Shown: one piece after another, positions 35,581-42,928 of the stretch | Layout of the letters: each line of letters opens with the position of its first letter | How positions within the stretch are numbered: position 1 is the first letter of the stretch | Assembly: GCF_904063055.1 (NCBI RefSeq) | Contig: NZ_CAJFCN010000010.1 | Location: 1 to 64,000 of the forward strand | Origin: Pseudomonas paracarnis | Lineage (GTDB): Bacteria > Pseudomonadota > Gammaproteobacteria > Pseudomonadales > Pseudomonadaceae | Direction of reading: 5' to 3' | DNA: 64,000 bases | The notes under the pieces: generated by a model | Told to the model about the DNA's origin: nothing | The model's input: only the letters and a program-made list of their open reading frames with translations | Database searches by the model: none | Program-made: the position numbers and the translations under genes

Positions 35581-37278
35581 ATGTACCAACACTTTATCGA
35601 AGGCCTGCAACGCCTGGGCCGCGCACTGATGCTGCCGATTGCGATCCTGCCAATCGCCGGCTTGCTGCTGCGCCTGGGCGACACCGACTTGCTCAACATC
35701 GCGGTGATGCACGATGCCGGGCAGGCGATCTTCGCCAACCTGGCGCTGATCTTCGCCATCGGCATTGCCGTGGGTTTTGCTCGCGACAACAACGGCACCG
35801 CCGGCCTGGCCGGGGCGATTGGCTACCTGGTGATGATCTCCACACTCAAGGTGATGGACACGTCCATCAACATGGGCATGCTCGCCGGTATCGCCAGCGG
35901 CCTGATGGCGGGCGCGCTGTATAACCGCTTCAAAGACATCAAGCTGCCGGAGTACCTGGCGTTCTTTGGCGGACGACGCTTTGTACCGATTGTCACCGGC
36001 TTTTCGGCGGTGGGCCTGGGCGTAATCTTTGGCCTGATCTGGCCGCCGATCCAGCACGGCATCAACAGCTTCGGCGTATTGCTGATGGAAAGCGGCAGTC
36101 TGGGTGCGTTCGTATTCGGCGTATTCAACCGCCTGCTGATCGTCACTGGCTTGCACCACATCCTCAACAATATGGCGTGGTTCGTGTTCGGCACGTTTAC
36201 CGACCCGACAACCGGCGCGGTGGTGACCGGCGACCTGACCCGCTACTTCGCCGGCGACCCGAAAGGCGGCCAGTTCATGACCGGTATGTTCCCGGTGATG
36301 CTGTTCGGCCTGCCGGCGGCGTGCCTGGCGATGTACCGCAACGCGTTGCCGGAGCGGCGCAAGGTCATGGGCGGGATCTTCCTCTCGATGGCGCTGACCT
36401 CGTTCCTGACCGGGGTGACCGAGCCGATTGAATTCGCCTTCATGTTCCTCGCACCGTTCCTCTACTTGCTGCATGCGCTGCTGACCGGCCTGTCGATGGC
36501 CGTGACCAATATGCTGAATATCCACCTCGGCTTTACCTTCTCCGGTGGTTTTATCGACATGGTGCTGGGCTGGGGCAAGTCCACCAATGGCTGGCTGGTG
36601 GTACCGGTGGGCCTGGCCTACTCGGTGATCTACTACACGGTGTTCAGCTACTGCATCCGCCGCTTCAACCTGAAGACACCGGGGCGTGAAGATATCCAGG
36701 TGGTGCAGGCCGAAGCGATGAGTGACAACCAGCGTGCGACGGCTTATATCCAGGCGTTGGGTGGTGCGCAGAACCTGCTCAGTGTCGGCGCTTGCACTAC
36801 GCGCCTGCGCTTGGACATGGTGGATCGCAACAAGGCGGTGGATGCTGAACTGAAAGCGCTGGGTGCCATGGCTGTAGTGCGCCCGGGTAACGGCGGCAGT
36901 TTGCAGGTGGTGGTTGGGCCGATGGCCGATAGCATTGCTGATGAGATTCGCTTGGCGATGCCGGGGTTTGTTGCCGCAACGCCTGTAGCGGTTGCGCCTG
37001 TGGATAAGCCGGTGGCGGTGAATGTACACGAGGCCGAAAAGTGGCTGAATGCCCTGGGCGGCCGAGAGAATGTGCGCCAACTGGAAGCGGTAGCGATGAC
37101 CCGGTTGCGGGTGGAGTTGGGGGATGATTCGGTGCTGTCTGAAGCGGACCTCACTGCGCTGGGTTGCAAGGGTGTGAGCCAGCTGGATAGCGGGGTTTGG
37201 CACTTGTTGATTGGTGACAAGGCTTTAGGTTTGGGTGAGGCTTTGGAGCGGTTGGTTACCCGCCCTATCAACGCCTGA
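35581..37278 (+). CDS. nagE: PTS GlcNAc-specific EIIC-EIIB-EIIB' permease
   Basis: A 565-residue membrane permease that imports GlcNAc as GlcNAc-6-P. The EIIC domain (about 1-370) has roughly ten helices (LMLPIAILPIAGLLLRLGD, GLHHILNN, GVTEPIEFAFMFLAP). The first EIIB domain (about 380-460) has phospho-Cys in GACTTRLRLDM. A second EIIB-like domain (about 480-560) reads AVAMTRLRVEL, with Ala in place of Cys, so it cannot be phosphorylated the usual way. No EIIA is attached. NagF supplies it. GGGAG precedes the ATG. A palindromic repeat follows 3 bp after the stop. Confidence 0.95.
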   Translation: MYQHFIEGLQRLGRALMLPIAILPIAGLLLRLGDTDLLNIAVMHDAGQAIFANLALIFAIGIAVGFARDNNGTAGLAGAIGYLVMISTLKVMDTSINMGMLAGIASGLMAGALYNRFKDIKLPEYLAFFGGRRFVPIVTGFSAVGLGVIFGLIWPPIQHGINSFGVLLMESGSLGAFVFGVFNRLLIVTGLHHILNNMAWFVFGTFTDPTTGAVVTGDLTRYFAGDPKGGQFMTGMFPVMLFGLPAACLAMYRNALPERRKVMGGIFLSMALTSFLTGVTEPIEFAFMFLAPFLYLLHALLTGLSMAVTNMLNIHLGFTFSGGFIDMVLGWGKSTNGWLVVPVGLAYSVIYYTVFSYCIRRFNLKTPGREDIQVVQAEAMSDNQRATAYIQALGGAQNLLSVGACTTRLRLDMVDRNKAVDAELKALGAMAVVRPGNGGSLQVVVGPMADSIADEIRLAMPGFVAATPVAVAPVDKPVAVNVHEAEKWLNALGGRENVRQLEAVAMTRLRVELGDDSVLSEADLTALGCKGVSQLDSGVWHLLIGDKALGLGEALERLVTRPINA

Positions 37279-37280
37279 CC

Positions 37281-37395
37281 GATCGTTCCCACGCTCTGCG
37301 TGGGAATGCCGCCCCGGACGCTCTGCGTCACGCCCTGCGCAAGGGTGACGCTGAGCGTCACAGGATGCATTCCCACGCGGAGCGTGGGAACGATC
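37281..37395. repeat. GTTCCCACG-family palindromic repeat, copy A
   Basis: Arms GATCGTTCCCACGC and GCGTGGGAACGATC enclose inner inverted repeats (GACGCTCTGCGTCA/TGACGCTGAGCGTC). It lies 3 bp after the nagE stop. A nearly identical copy is at 37572, and the CGATCAGTTA motif at its right edge is doubled (37391-37400, 37401-37410). Confidence 0.88.
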
Positions 37396-37407
37396 AGTTA
37401 CGATCAG

Positions 37408-37571
37408 TTAGCCGTGGCTGCTGACACTTCGTGAAGATCCAGCACCCGATCCACCATCAACTGGATCCCTTCCACCATCCGATGAATCCCCAGCACTGCA
37501 TCACGCAGGGGGCCGTCGACATCAAAAGCCAGTTGACCCGCCAGTGCCTGCACGGATGCCAGGCCTCGACC
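37408..37571 (-). pseudogene. Duplicated 3' fragment of the DUF6124 gene
   Basis: This segment is almost identical to the 3' part (37689-37852) of the intact DUF6124 gene. It encodes LASVQALAGQLAFDVDGPL and onward to SAATAN, with one visible change (HRMVEG for HRMEEG). It has no native 5' end: on its upstream side it is joined to the second palindromic repeat. A fused frame can be read through the repeat but has no plausible start signals. It arose by tandem duplication of repeat plus gene end and is probably not expressed as protein. Confidence 0.8.
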
Positions 37572-37686
37572 GATCGTTCCCACGCTCTGCGTGGGAATGC
37601 CGCCTCGGACGCTCTGCGTCCCGCCCTGCGCAAGGGTGACGCTGAGCGTCACAGGATGCATTCCCACGCGGAGCGTGGGAACGATC
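37572..37686. repeat. GTTCCCACG-family palindromic repeat, copy B
   Basis: Nearly identical to the repeat at 37281, differing at only a few bases. It touches the stop codon of the intact DUF6124 gene. The period between the two copies is 291 bp on the repeat side and 281 bp on the gene side, because of the doubled 10-bp motif. Confidence 0.88.
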
Positions 37687-37954
37687 AGTTAGCCGTGGCT
37701 GCTGACACTTCGTGAAGATCCAGCACCCGATCCACCATCAACTGGATCCCTTCCTCCATCCGATGAATCCCCAGCACTGCATCACGCAGGGGGCCGTCGA
37801 CATCAAAAGCCAGTTGACCCGCCAGTGCCTGCACGGATGCCAGGTCTTGGGAGGCGTTGGCGAGCAGGGTTTCGCTGTTCAGGTTGGTTAGGATGGTGAA
37901 GATTTGGTCGGTGGGCTGGGAATCAGATGGGGGATTTGGGCTGTCTTTGATCAT
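37685..37954 (-). CDS. DUF6124 (formerly DUF3077-like) small protein
   Basis: An 89-residue protein whose C-terminal half (ASQDLASVQALAGQLAFDVDGPL then LGIHRMEEGIQLMVDRVLDLH) matches a small Pseudomonas family with no known function. Genomes often carry several members. The N-terminus is Pro/Ser/Asp-rich (MIKDSPNPPSDSQPTDQ) and probably disordered. It has no signal or membrane segment. The ATG at 37954 has AGAGG 7 bases upstream. The frame that extends upstream lies inside a structured leader RNA and is not likely coding. Its 3' end is duplicated next door. Confidence 0.75.
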   Translation of the reverse strand: MIKDSPNPPSDSQPTDQIFTILTNLNSETLLANASQDLASVQALAGQLAFDVDGPLRDAVLGIHRMEEGIQLMVDRVLDLHEVSAATAN

Positions 37955-37987
37955 GGTAAACCTCTGGTGTGAAGTAAGAACTACCAG

Positions 37988-38098
37988 CATCACTTGCAGA
38001 TGATGGGTGGCAGCTGTGTGCGGGCCTGCAAGACCGAGAATCACCAGCAAGTCTCGGTAGACCCGAAGGTCTCCCGCACACAGCCGCCATAAATGGCG
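37988..38098 (-). ncRNA. Candidate structured leader RNA (three-way junction with pseudoknot)
   Basis: The leftward transcript can fold as follows. P1: 38013-38024 with 38073-38084, 12 perfect bp, extended to 38009/38088 after one mismatch. P3: 38059-38063 with 38068-38072, closing a C(UUCG)G tetraloop. P2: 38033-38039 with 38052-38058, 7 bp. Downstream hairpin: 37988-37992 with 38001-38005. The 8-nt loop of that hairpin holds CUGCAAG, exactly complementary to the CUUGCAG junction strand (38026-38032), a 7-bp pseudoknot. The UUCG loop is correct only in the leftward RNA, the sense of the DUF6124 gene 34 bp downstream. I do not recognise the family. Confidence 0.65.
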
Positions 38099-38107
38099 AC
38101 CATGAAA

Positions 38108-38132
38108 AAGCGCCGCAATTATAAAGGCGCTT
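38108..38132 (-). promoter_or_regulatory. Terminator-like hairpin containing a TATAAT box
   Basis: AAGCGCC/GGCGCTT forms a 7-bp stem with an 11-nt loop. Leftward it is followed by TTTTTC overall, like a terminator. The loop holds a perfect leftward TATAAT (38118-38123), which would start transcription about 20 nt before the structured leader. No good -35 box is seen. It could end upstream transcription, start the leader RNA, or both. Confidence 0.45.
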
Positions 38133-38270
38133 GTGACTAACTGGTGAGGTTTCGGCGGGCTTGCAGTCCCGGTCGCTGAATTGGCAGCGACTGACGAAGG
38201 TCAGTGGTACCCGTTCCGAGGGACAACCTGAAAGGCTTGTCGGAAAGTTCTGAGGCGCCTGCACCGGCGC

Positions 38271-38357
38271 CATCGCAGGCAAGCCAGCTCCCACAGTGGG
38301 TTGATGCATGACAGGACAACACGATCAAACTGTGGGAGCCGGGCTTGCCCGCGATGA
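38271..38357. repeat. Hybrid REP inverted pair
   Basis: The left arm is ATCGCAGGCAAGCC (one subtype). The right arm is GGGCTTGCCCGCGAT (the other). Outer CTCCCAC and GTGGGAG boxes are intact. Confidence 0.83.
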
Positions 38358-38377
38358 GGCCTTCACAGCCAACAAAA

Positions 38378-38407
38378 AACCCGCTGACCAAACTGGCCCA
38401 GCGGGTT
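38378..38407. terminator. Terminator of the purL operon
   Basis: A 9-bp perfect stem AACCCGCTG/CAGCGGGTT. Leftward it is followed by TTTTTTGTTGG, and rightward by TTCTTG. It ends the purL-NIF3-like transcript 22 bp after the last stop codon. Confidence 0.88.
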
Positions 38408-38429
38408 TCTTGTTTATACAGCCCACGAA

Positions 38430-38741
38430 TCAAAAATCCGCCAACTGCCACACCTCATACGCCGGTGTCTCATACGGGTGACTGAGTTTCAAAGCAGCCA
38501 CGACAGCCGCAATCAACTCATCCGCCACCACCAGCTCAACCTTCCACTCTTCAACCACTTCAACCTGGCCGACCTGCCCGATAAACGGCTGGCTGCCGTC
38601 CAACGCGCGGAATTGGCCCTGGCCCAGCACTTGCCAGGCGCAGCTGTCGTAGTCGCCGATGCGCCCGCCGCCGGCTGCGAAGACGGCGGTTTTTACCGTC
38701 TCCACATGGCTGTCGGGTACGAAGAAGGCGAGCTTGTACAC
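38430..38741 (-). CDS. NIF3-like / YqfO-type small protein
   Basis: A 103-residue protein beginning MYKLAFFVPDSHVETVKTAVFAAGGGRIGDYDSCAWQV and ending LSHPYETPAYEVWQL. It matches the insert (CutA/PII-like) domain found inside NIF3/YqfO proteins, here as a free-standing unit. The function is unknown. PII-like folds often bind small ligands or metals. It starts 4 bp after the purL stop, so it is co-transcribed with purL. Confidence 0.87.
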   Translation of the reverse strand: MYKLAFFVPDSHVETVKTAVFAAGGGRIGDYDSCAWQVLGQGQFRALDGSQPFIGQVGQVEVVEEWKVELVVADELIAAVVAALKLSHPYETPAYEVWQLADF

Positions 38742-38745
38742 GGCC

Positions 38746-41700
38746 TTAGTTCACCCACACGCGAGCGTTGCGGAACATGCGCATCCAGGCGCCGTCTTCG
38801 TTCCACTCTTCCGGGCGCCACGAGTTTTGCACGGCGCGGAACACGCGCTCCGGGTGCGGCATCATGATGGTCACGCGGCCGTCGCGGCTGGTAAGGCCGG
38901 TGATCCCGCGCGGCGAGCCGTTCGGGTTGGCCGGGTAGCTCTCGGTGACCTTGCCGTGGTTGTCGACGAAACGCAGGGCCACGGTGCCGGACAGGTCGGC
39001 TTCAAGCAGCGCTTCTTCGCTGCTGAATTCGGCGTGGCCTTCACCGTGGGCGATGGCGATTGGCATACGCGAACCGGCCATGCCCTGCAGGAAGATCGAG
39101 TTGGACTCCTGCACCTGCACCATGGCGACACGGGCTTCGAACTGCTCGGAACGGTTACGCACAAAGTGCGGCCAGAACTCGCTGCCCGGGATCAGTTCGC
39201 TGAGGTTGGACATCATCTGGCAACCGTTGCACACACCCAGGGTGAAGCTGTCGTTGCGTTCGAAGAAGCCCTGGAACGCATCGCGGGCACGGCTGTTGAA
39301 CAGGGCCGACTTGGCCCAGCCTTCACCGGCACCCAGCACGTCGCCGTAGGAGAAACCACCGCAGGCCACCAGGCCTTTGAACTCATTGAGGTCAACGCGA
39401 CCAGCGAGGATATCGCTCATGTGCACGTCGATCGCATTGAAGCCGGCGCGGTCGAACGCCGCCGCCATTTCCACCTGACCGTTGACGCCTTGCTCACGCA
39501 GTACGGCAACCTGTGGGCGAATGCCCTTCTTGATGTAAGGCGCTGCGATGTCCTGGTTGACGTCGAAGCTGAGCATGGTGCTCAGGCCCGGGTTGTCTTC
39601 TTCCAGGATCACGTCGAATTCCTGCTCGGCGCAGTCGGCGTTGTCGCGCAGACACTGGATCTGATAGCTGGTCTCGGCCCACTGGCGTTGCAGCAAACGA
39701 CGCTGACCGGTAAAGACCGTGTCGCCGTTGAAGGAGATATTGACTTCGCCGTTGTTGATCGGCTGGCCAATCACCGCCACGCACTCGGCCAGGCCAGCGG
39801 CGCTGAACTGCGCGAGCACGTCTGGGGTAGCGTCCTGGCGCACCTGGATCACCGCACCCAACTCTTCGTTGAACAGGATGCCGTTGATTTCGGCAGCATC
39901 CTCGGCAACGCTGTCGAGCACGATGTTCAAGCCGCAGTGACCGGCGAAGGCCATTTCGACAACGCTGGTCAGCAAACCACCGTCGGAACGGTCGTGGTAA
40001 GCCAACAGGTGGCCGTCGGCGTTCAGGCCCTGGATCACGGCGAAGAAGGCCTTGAGGTCTTCGGCGTCGTCGACGTCCGGGGCCTGCTTGCCGAGCTTGC
40101 CGTGGGTTTGCGCCAGGATCGAGGCGCCCATGCGGTTCTGGCCACGGCCCAGGTCGATCAGGATCAGGTCGGTGGTGCCCTTGTCCATGCGCAGTTGCGG
40201 GGTCAGGGTCTGGCGGATGTCGGTGACCGGCGCGAAACCGGTAACGATCAACGACAGCGGCGACGTGACGCTCTTGTCGGTGCCGTCTTCGTTCCAACGG
40301 GTGGCCATGGACATGGAGTCCTTGCCCACCGGAATGGTGATACCCAGTTCCGGGCACAGCTCCATGCCGACGGCTTTAACCGTGTCGTACAGGCGCGCAT
40401 CTTCACCCGGGTGGCCGGCAGCGGACATCCAGTTGGCCGACAGTTTGATGTCGGACAGCTTGCCGATACGCGAGGCAGCGATGTTGGTGAGGGTTTCACC
40501 AATGGCCATGCGGCCCGACGCCGGAGCGTCCAGCAGGGCCAGCGGCGTGCGCTCGCCCATGGCCATGGCTTCACCGGTGTACACGTCGAAGCTGGTGGCG
40601 GTGACGGCAACGTCGGCCACCGGCACCTGCCATGGGCCGACCATTTGGTCACGGGCAACCAGGCCGGTGATGGTGCGGTCGCCGATGGTGATCAGGAAGC
40701 TTTTGCTCGCCACGGCCGGATGGTGCAGCACGCGTTCGATGCTGTTGGCCAGGTCCAGCGTGCTTGGGTCGAAATCATCGCCCAGTTCAGCTTCACGGTT
40801 GGCCGAACGGTGCATGCGCGGGGCCTTGCCCAGCAGCACTTCCAACGGCATGTCCACGGGGCTGTTGCCGAAGTGGCTGTCGGTGACGGTCAGTTGCGGC
40901 TCGGCAGTGGCTTCGCCGACCACGGCAAACGGGCAACGCTCGCGTTCGCAGATGGCCTGGAAGCGTGCGAAGTCTTCAGGACCGACGGCCAGTACGTAGC
41001 GTTCCTGGGATTCGTTACTCCAGATTTCGTGCGGGGCCATGCCCGGCTCGTCGTTTGGAATGTTGCGCAGCTCGAAACGGCCACCACGGTCGCCATCGTT
41101 GACCAGTTCCGGGAAGGCGTTGGACAAACCGCCAGCGCCGACGTCGTGGATGAAGCTGATCGGGTTCTTGTCACCCAACTGCCAGCAACGGTCGATGACT
41201 TCCTGGCAACGGCGTTCCATCTCAGGGTTTTCGCGCTGTACGGAAGCAAAGTCCAGATCTGCCGAGCTGGTGCCGGTGGCCATGGAAGAGGCCGCACCGC
41301 CGCCCAGGCCGATCAGCATCGCCGGGCCGCCGAGCACGATCAGCTTGGAGCCGACCAGAATCTCGCCTTTCTTGACGTGTTCTTCACGGATGTTGCCCAT
41401 GCCGCCGGCCAACATGATCGGCTTGTGGTAGCCGCGCACTTCATCGCCACGCGGGGTGGTGATGGACTGCTCGAAGGTCCGGAAGTAACCGGTGAGCGCC
41501 GGGCGCCCGAATTCGTTGTTGAACGCGGCGCCGCCCAGCGGGCCTTCGATCATGATGTCCAGCGCGGTGACGATGCGCTCAGGCTTGCCATACGGCACTT
41601 CCCACGGCTGTTCAAAGCCCGGGATCTGCAGGTTGGACACGGTGAAACCGGTGAGGCCCGCCTTGGGCTTGGCACCACGGCCGGTGGCGCCTTCGTCACG

Positions 41701-42642
41701 GATTTCGCCACCTGAACCGGTGGCTGCGCCCGGGAACGGGGCAATCGCGGTCGGGTGGTTGTGGGTTTCAACCTTCATCAGGATGTGCACCGGCTCCTGC
41801 ACCGCGCCGTACTGGCGGGTTTCCGGGTCCGGGAAGAAGCGACCGGCGACGGAGCCGACGATGACCGAGGCGTTGTCCTTATAAGCCGACAGAACGCCTT
41901 CGCTGTGCATCACGTAGGTATTCTTGATCATGCCGAACAGGCTTTTTTCCTGGCTTTGGCCGTCGATGTCCCAACTGGCGTTGAAGATCTTGTGACGGCA
42001 GTGCTCGGAGTTGGCCTGGGCGAACATCATCAGTTCGATGTCGTGGGGGTTGCGCTTCAAGCCGGTGAAGGCGTTGACCAGATAGTCGATCTCGTCTTCG
42101 GCCAGGGCCAGGCCCAGTTCGGTGTTGGCCTTCTCGAGGGCGGCGCGGCCACCGCCGAGCACGTCAATCGCGGTGAGCGGCTTGGGTTCGGCATGGCTGA
42201 ACAGGCCGGCAGCCTGTTCCAGCTGGCTGACGATGATCTGGGTCATGCGGTCATGCAGGCTGCTGGCGATCAGCTCGGCCTCGGCGTCGCTGAACTGCCC
42301 GGCGACGTAGAAGGCGATCCCACGCTCCAGGCGCTGGATTTTGTCCAGGCCGCAGTTGCGGGCGATGTCGCTGGCCTTGCTCGACCAGGGCGAGATGGTG
42401 CCGAACCGTGGCAGAACCAGGAACAAGCGGCCAGTCGGCTCTTGAACGGGAACGCTTGGGCCGTACTTCAGAAGGCGTGCCAGCACTTGCTGTTCGTCGG
42501 CGGTCAAGACGCCGGTTACGTCGGCGAAGTGAGCAAATTCAGCGTACAGGCCTGTAACAGCTGGAACCTTCTGGCTCAGTTGCTCAAGGAGTTTGCTGTG
42601 GCGAAAGGCAGAAAGGGCAGGAGCGCCGCGCAGGATCAACAT
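38746..42642 (-). CDS. purL: Phosphoribosylformylglycinamidine synthase (large PurL)
   Basis: A 1298-residue single-chain FGAM synthase. It converts FGAR, glutamine and ATP to FGAM in purine synthesis. The PurS-like N-terminal domain, linker and two AIRS-like synthetase halves are present (FAQANSEHCRHKIFNA, VETHNHPTAIAPFPGAATGSGGEIRDEGATGRGAK, SFIHDVGAGGLSNAFPELV). The C-terminal glutaminase has the Cys in GVCNGCQMMSNL and His in IAHGEGHAEF. ATG start. Full length and intact. No purine repressor site was recognised in the 286-bp upstream gap shared with mltF. Confidence 0.98.
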   Translation of the reverse strand: MLILRGAPALSAFRHSKLLEQLSQKVPAVTGLYAEFAHFADVTGVLTADEQQVLARLLKYGPSVPVQEPTGRLFLVLPRFGTISPWSSKASDIARNCGLDKIQRLERGIAFYVAGQFSDAEAELIASSLHDRMTQIIVSQLEQAAGLFSHAEPKPLTAIDVLGGGRAALEKANTELGLALAEDEIDYLVNAFTGLKRNPHDIELMMFAQANSEHCRHKIFNASWDIDGQSQEKSLFGMIKNTYVMHSEGVLSAYKDNASVIVGSVAGRFFPDPETRQYGAVQEPVHILMKVETHNHPTAIAPFPGAATGSGGEIRDEGATGRGAKPKAGLTGFTVSNLQIPGFEQPWEVPYGKPERIVTALDIMIEGPLGGAAFNNEFGRPALTGYFRTFEQSITTPRGDEVRGYHKPIMLAGGMGNIREEHVKKGEILVGSKLIVLGGPAMLIGLGGGAASSMATGTSSADLDFASVQRENPEMERRCQEVIDRCWQLGDKNPISFIHDVGAGGLSNAFPELVNDGDRGGRFELRNIPNDEPGMAPHEIWSNESQERYVLAVGPEDFARFQAICERERCPFAVVGEATAEPQLTVTDSHFGNSPVDMPLEVLLGKAPRMHRSANREAELGDDFDPSTLDLANSIERVLHHPAVASKSFLITIGDRTITGLVARDQMVGPWQVPVADVAVTATSFDVYTGEAMAMGERTPLALLDAPASGRMAIGETLTNIAASRIGKLSDIKLSANWMSAAGHPGEDARLYDTVKAVGMELCPELGITIPVGKDSMSMATRWNEDGTDKSVTSPLSLIVTGFAPVTDIRQTLTPQLRMDKGTTDLILIDLGRGQNRMGASILAQTHGKLGKQAPDVDDAEDLKAFFAVIQGLNADGHLLAYHDRSDGGLLTSVVEMAFAGHCGLNIVLDSVAEDAAEINGILFNEELGAVIQVRQDATPDVLAQFSAAGLAECVAVIGQPINNGEVNISFNGDTVFTGQRRLLQRQWAETSYQIQCLRDNADCAEQEFDVILEEDNPGLSTMLSFDVNQDIAAPYIKKGIRPQVAVLREQGVNGQVEMAAAFDRAGFNAIDVHMSDILAGRVDLNEFKGLVACGGFSYGDVLGAGEGWAKSALFNSRARDAFQGFFERNDSFTLGVCNGCQMMSNLSELIPGSEFWPHFVRNRSEQFEARVAMVQVQESNSIFLQGMAGSRMPIAIAHGEGHAEFSSEEALLEADLSGTVALRFVDNHGKVTESYPANPNGSPRGITGLTSRDGRVTIMMPHPERVFRAVQNSWRPEEWNEDGAWMRMFRNARVWVN

Positions 42643-42928
42643 CTTCGGGACAGCCTCGGGAAGGGGTGTGCTTTGAGGCCGTGCATTCTAGCGTAAACCT
42701 TCGCCAACGGCACCCGAAACGCTACCGGTGGCCGCCGCCGAACGTCAGTTGGCACGCTTTGCCTGCGATCACGGCGTGATGCAGGGTATTGGGCGCAGTT
42801 ATTTTAACCGTCACAATCACTCGCCAAGCCCCGTTTCTGCGGGCTGCAGCACAGTTTTACGCTGGCTAGCAGACAAGTGCGCCGCTGTCGAGATATGGCG
42901 CCGTGAGCCGTTTGCGTATACTGCGCAG

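Larger units (their letters stand above)
37955..38429. other. 475-bp non-coding stretch upstream of the DUF6124 gene
   Basis: From left to right it holds the ribosome site, the structured leader RNA, the hairpin with TATAAT, about 140 bp without recognisable signals (38133-38270), a REP doublet and a bidirectional terminator. Open frames here show no coding character. Confidence 0.6.

Noticed and set aside
35530..37203. A 557-codon leftward frame across nagE
   Set aside because: Low-complexity His/Gln/Arg-rich mirror of nagE with no start signals.
37404..37667. An 87-codon frame fusing the palindromic repeat with the DUF6124 end
   Set aside because: The N-terminal third is read from a repeat, no ribosome site precedes it, and the rest is a duplicated gene tail. 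Treated as a pseudogene fragment.
37955..38050. Upstream extension of the DUF6124 protein
   Set aside because: The extra 32 codons overlap the stems of the leader RNA, and the internal ATG at 37954 has a good AGAGG site.
38659..41715. A 1018-codon open frame opposite purL
   Set aside because: It lies wholly antisense to an intact purL. The translation is His/Gln/Val-rich in the way of a mirror frame of high-GC coding DNA, and no domain or ribosome site is visible.
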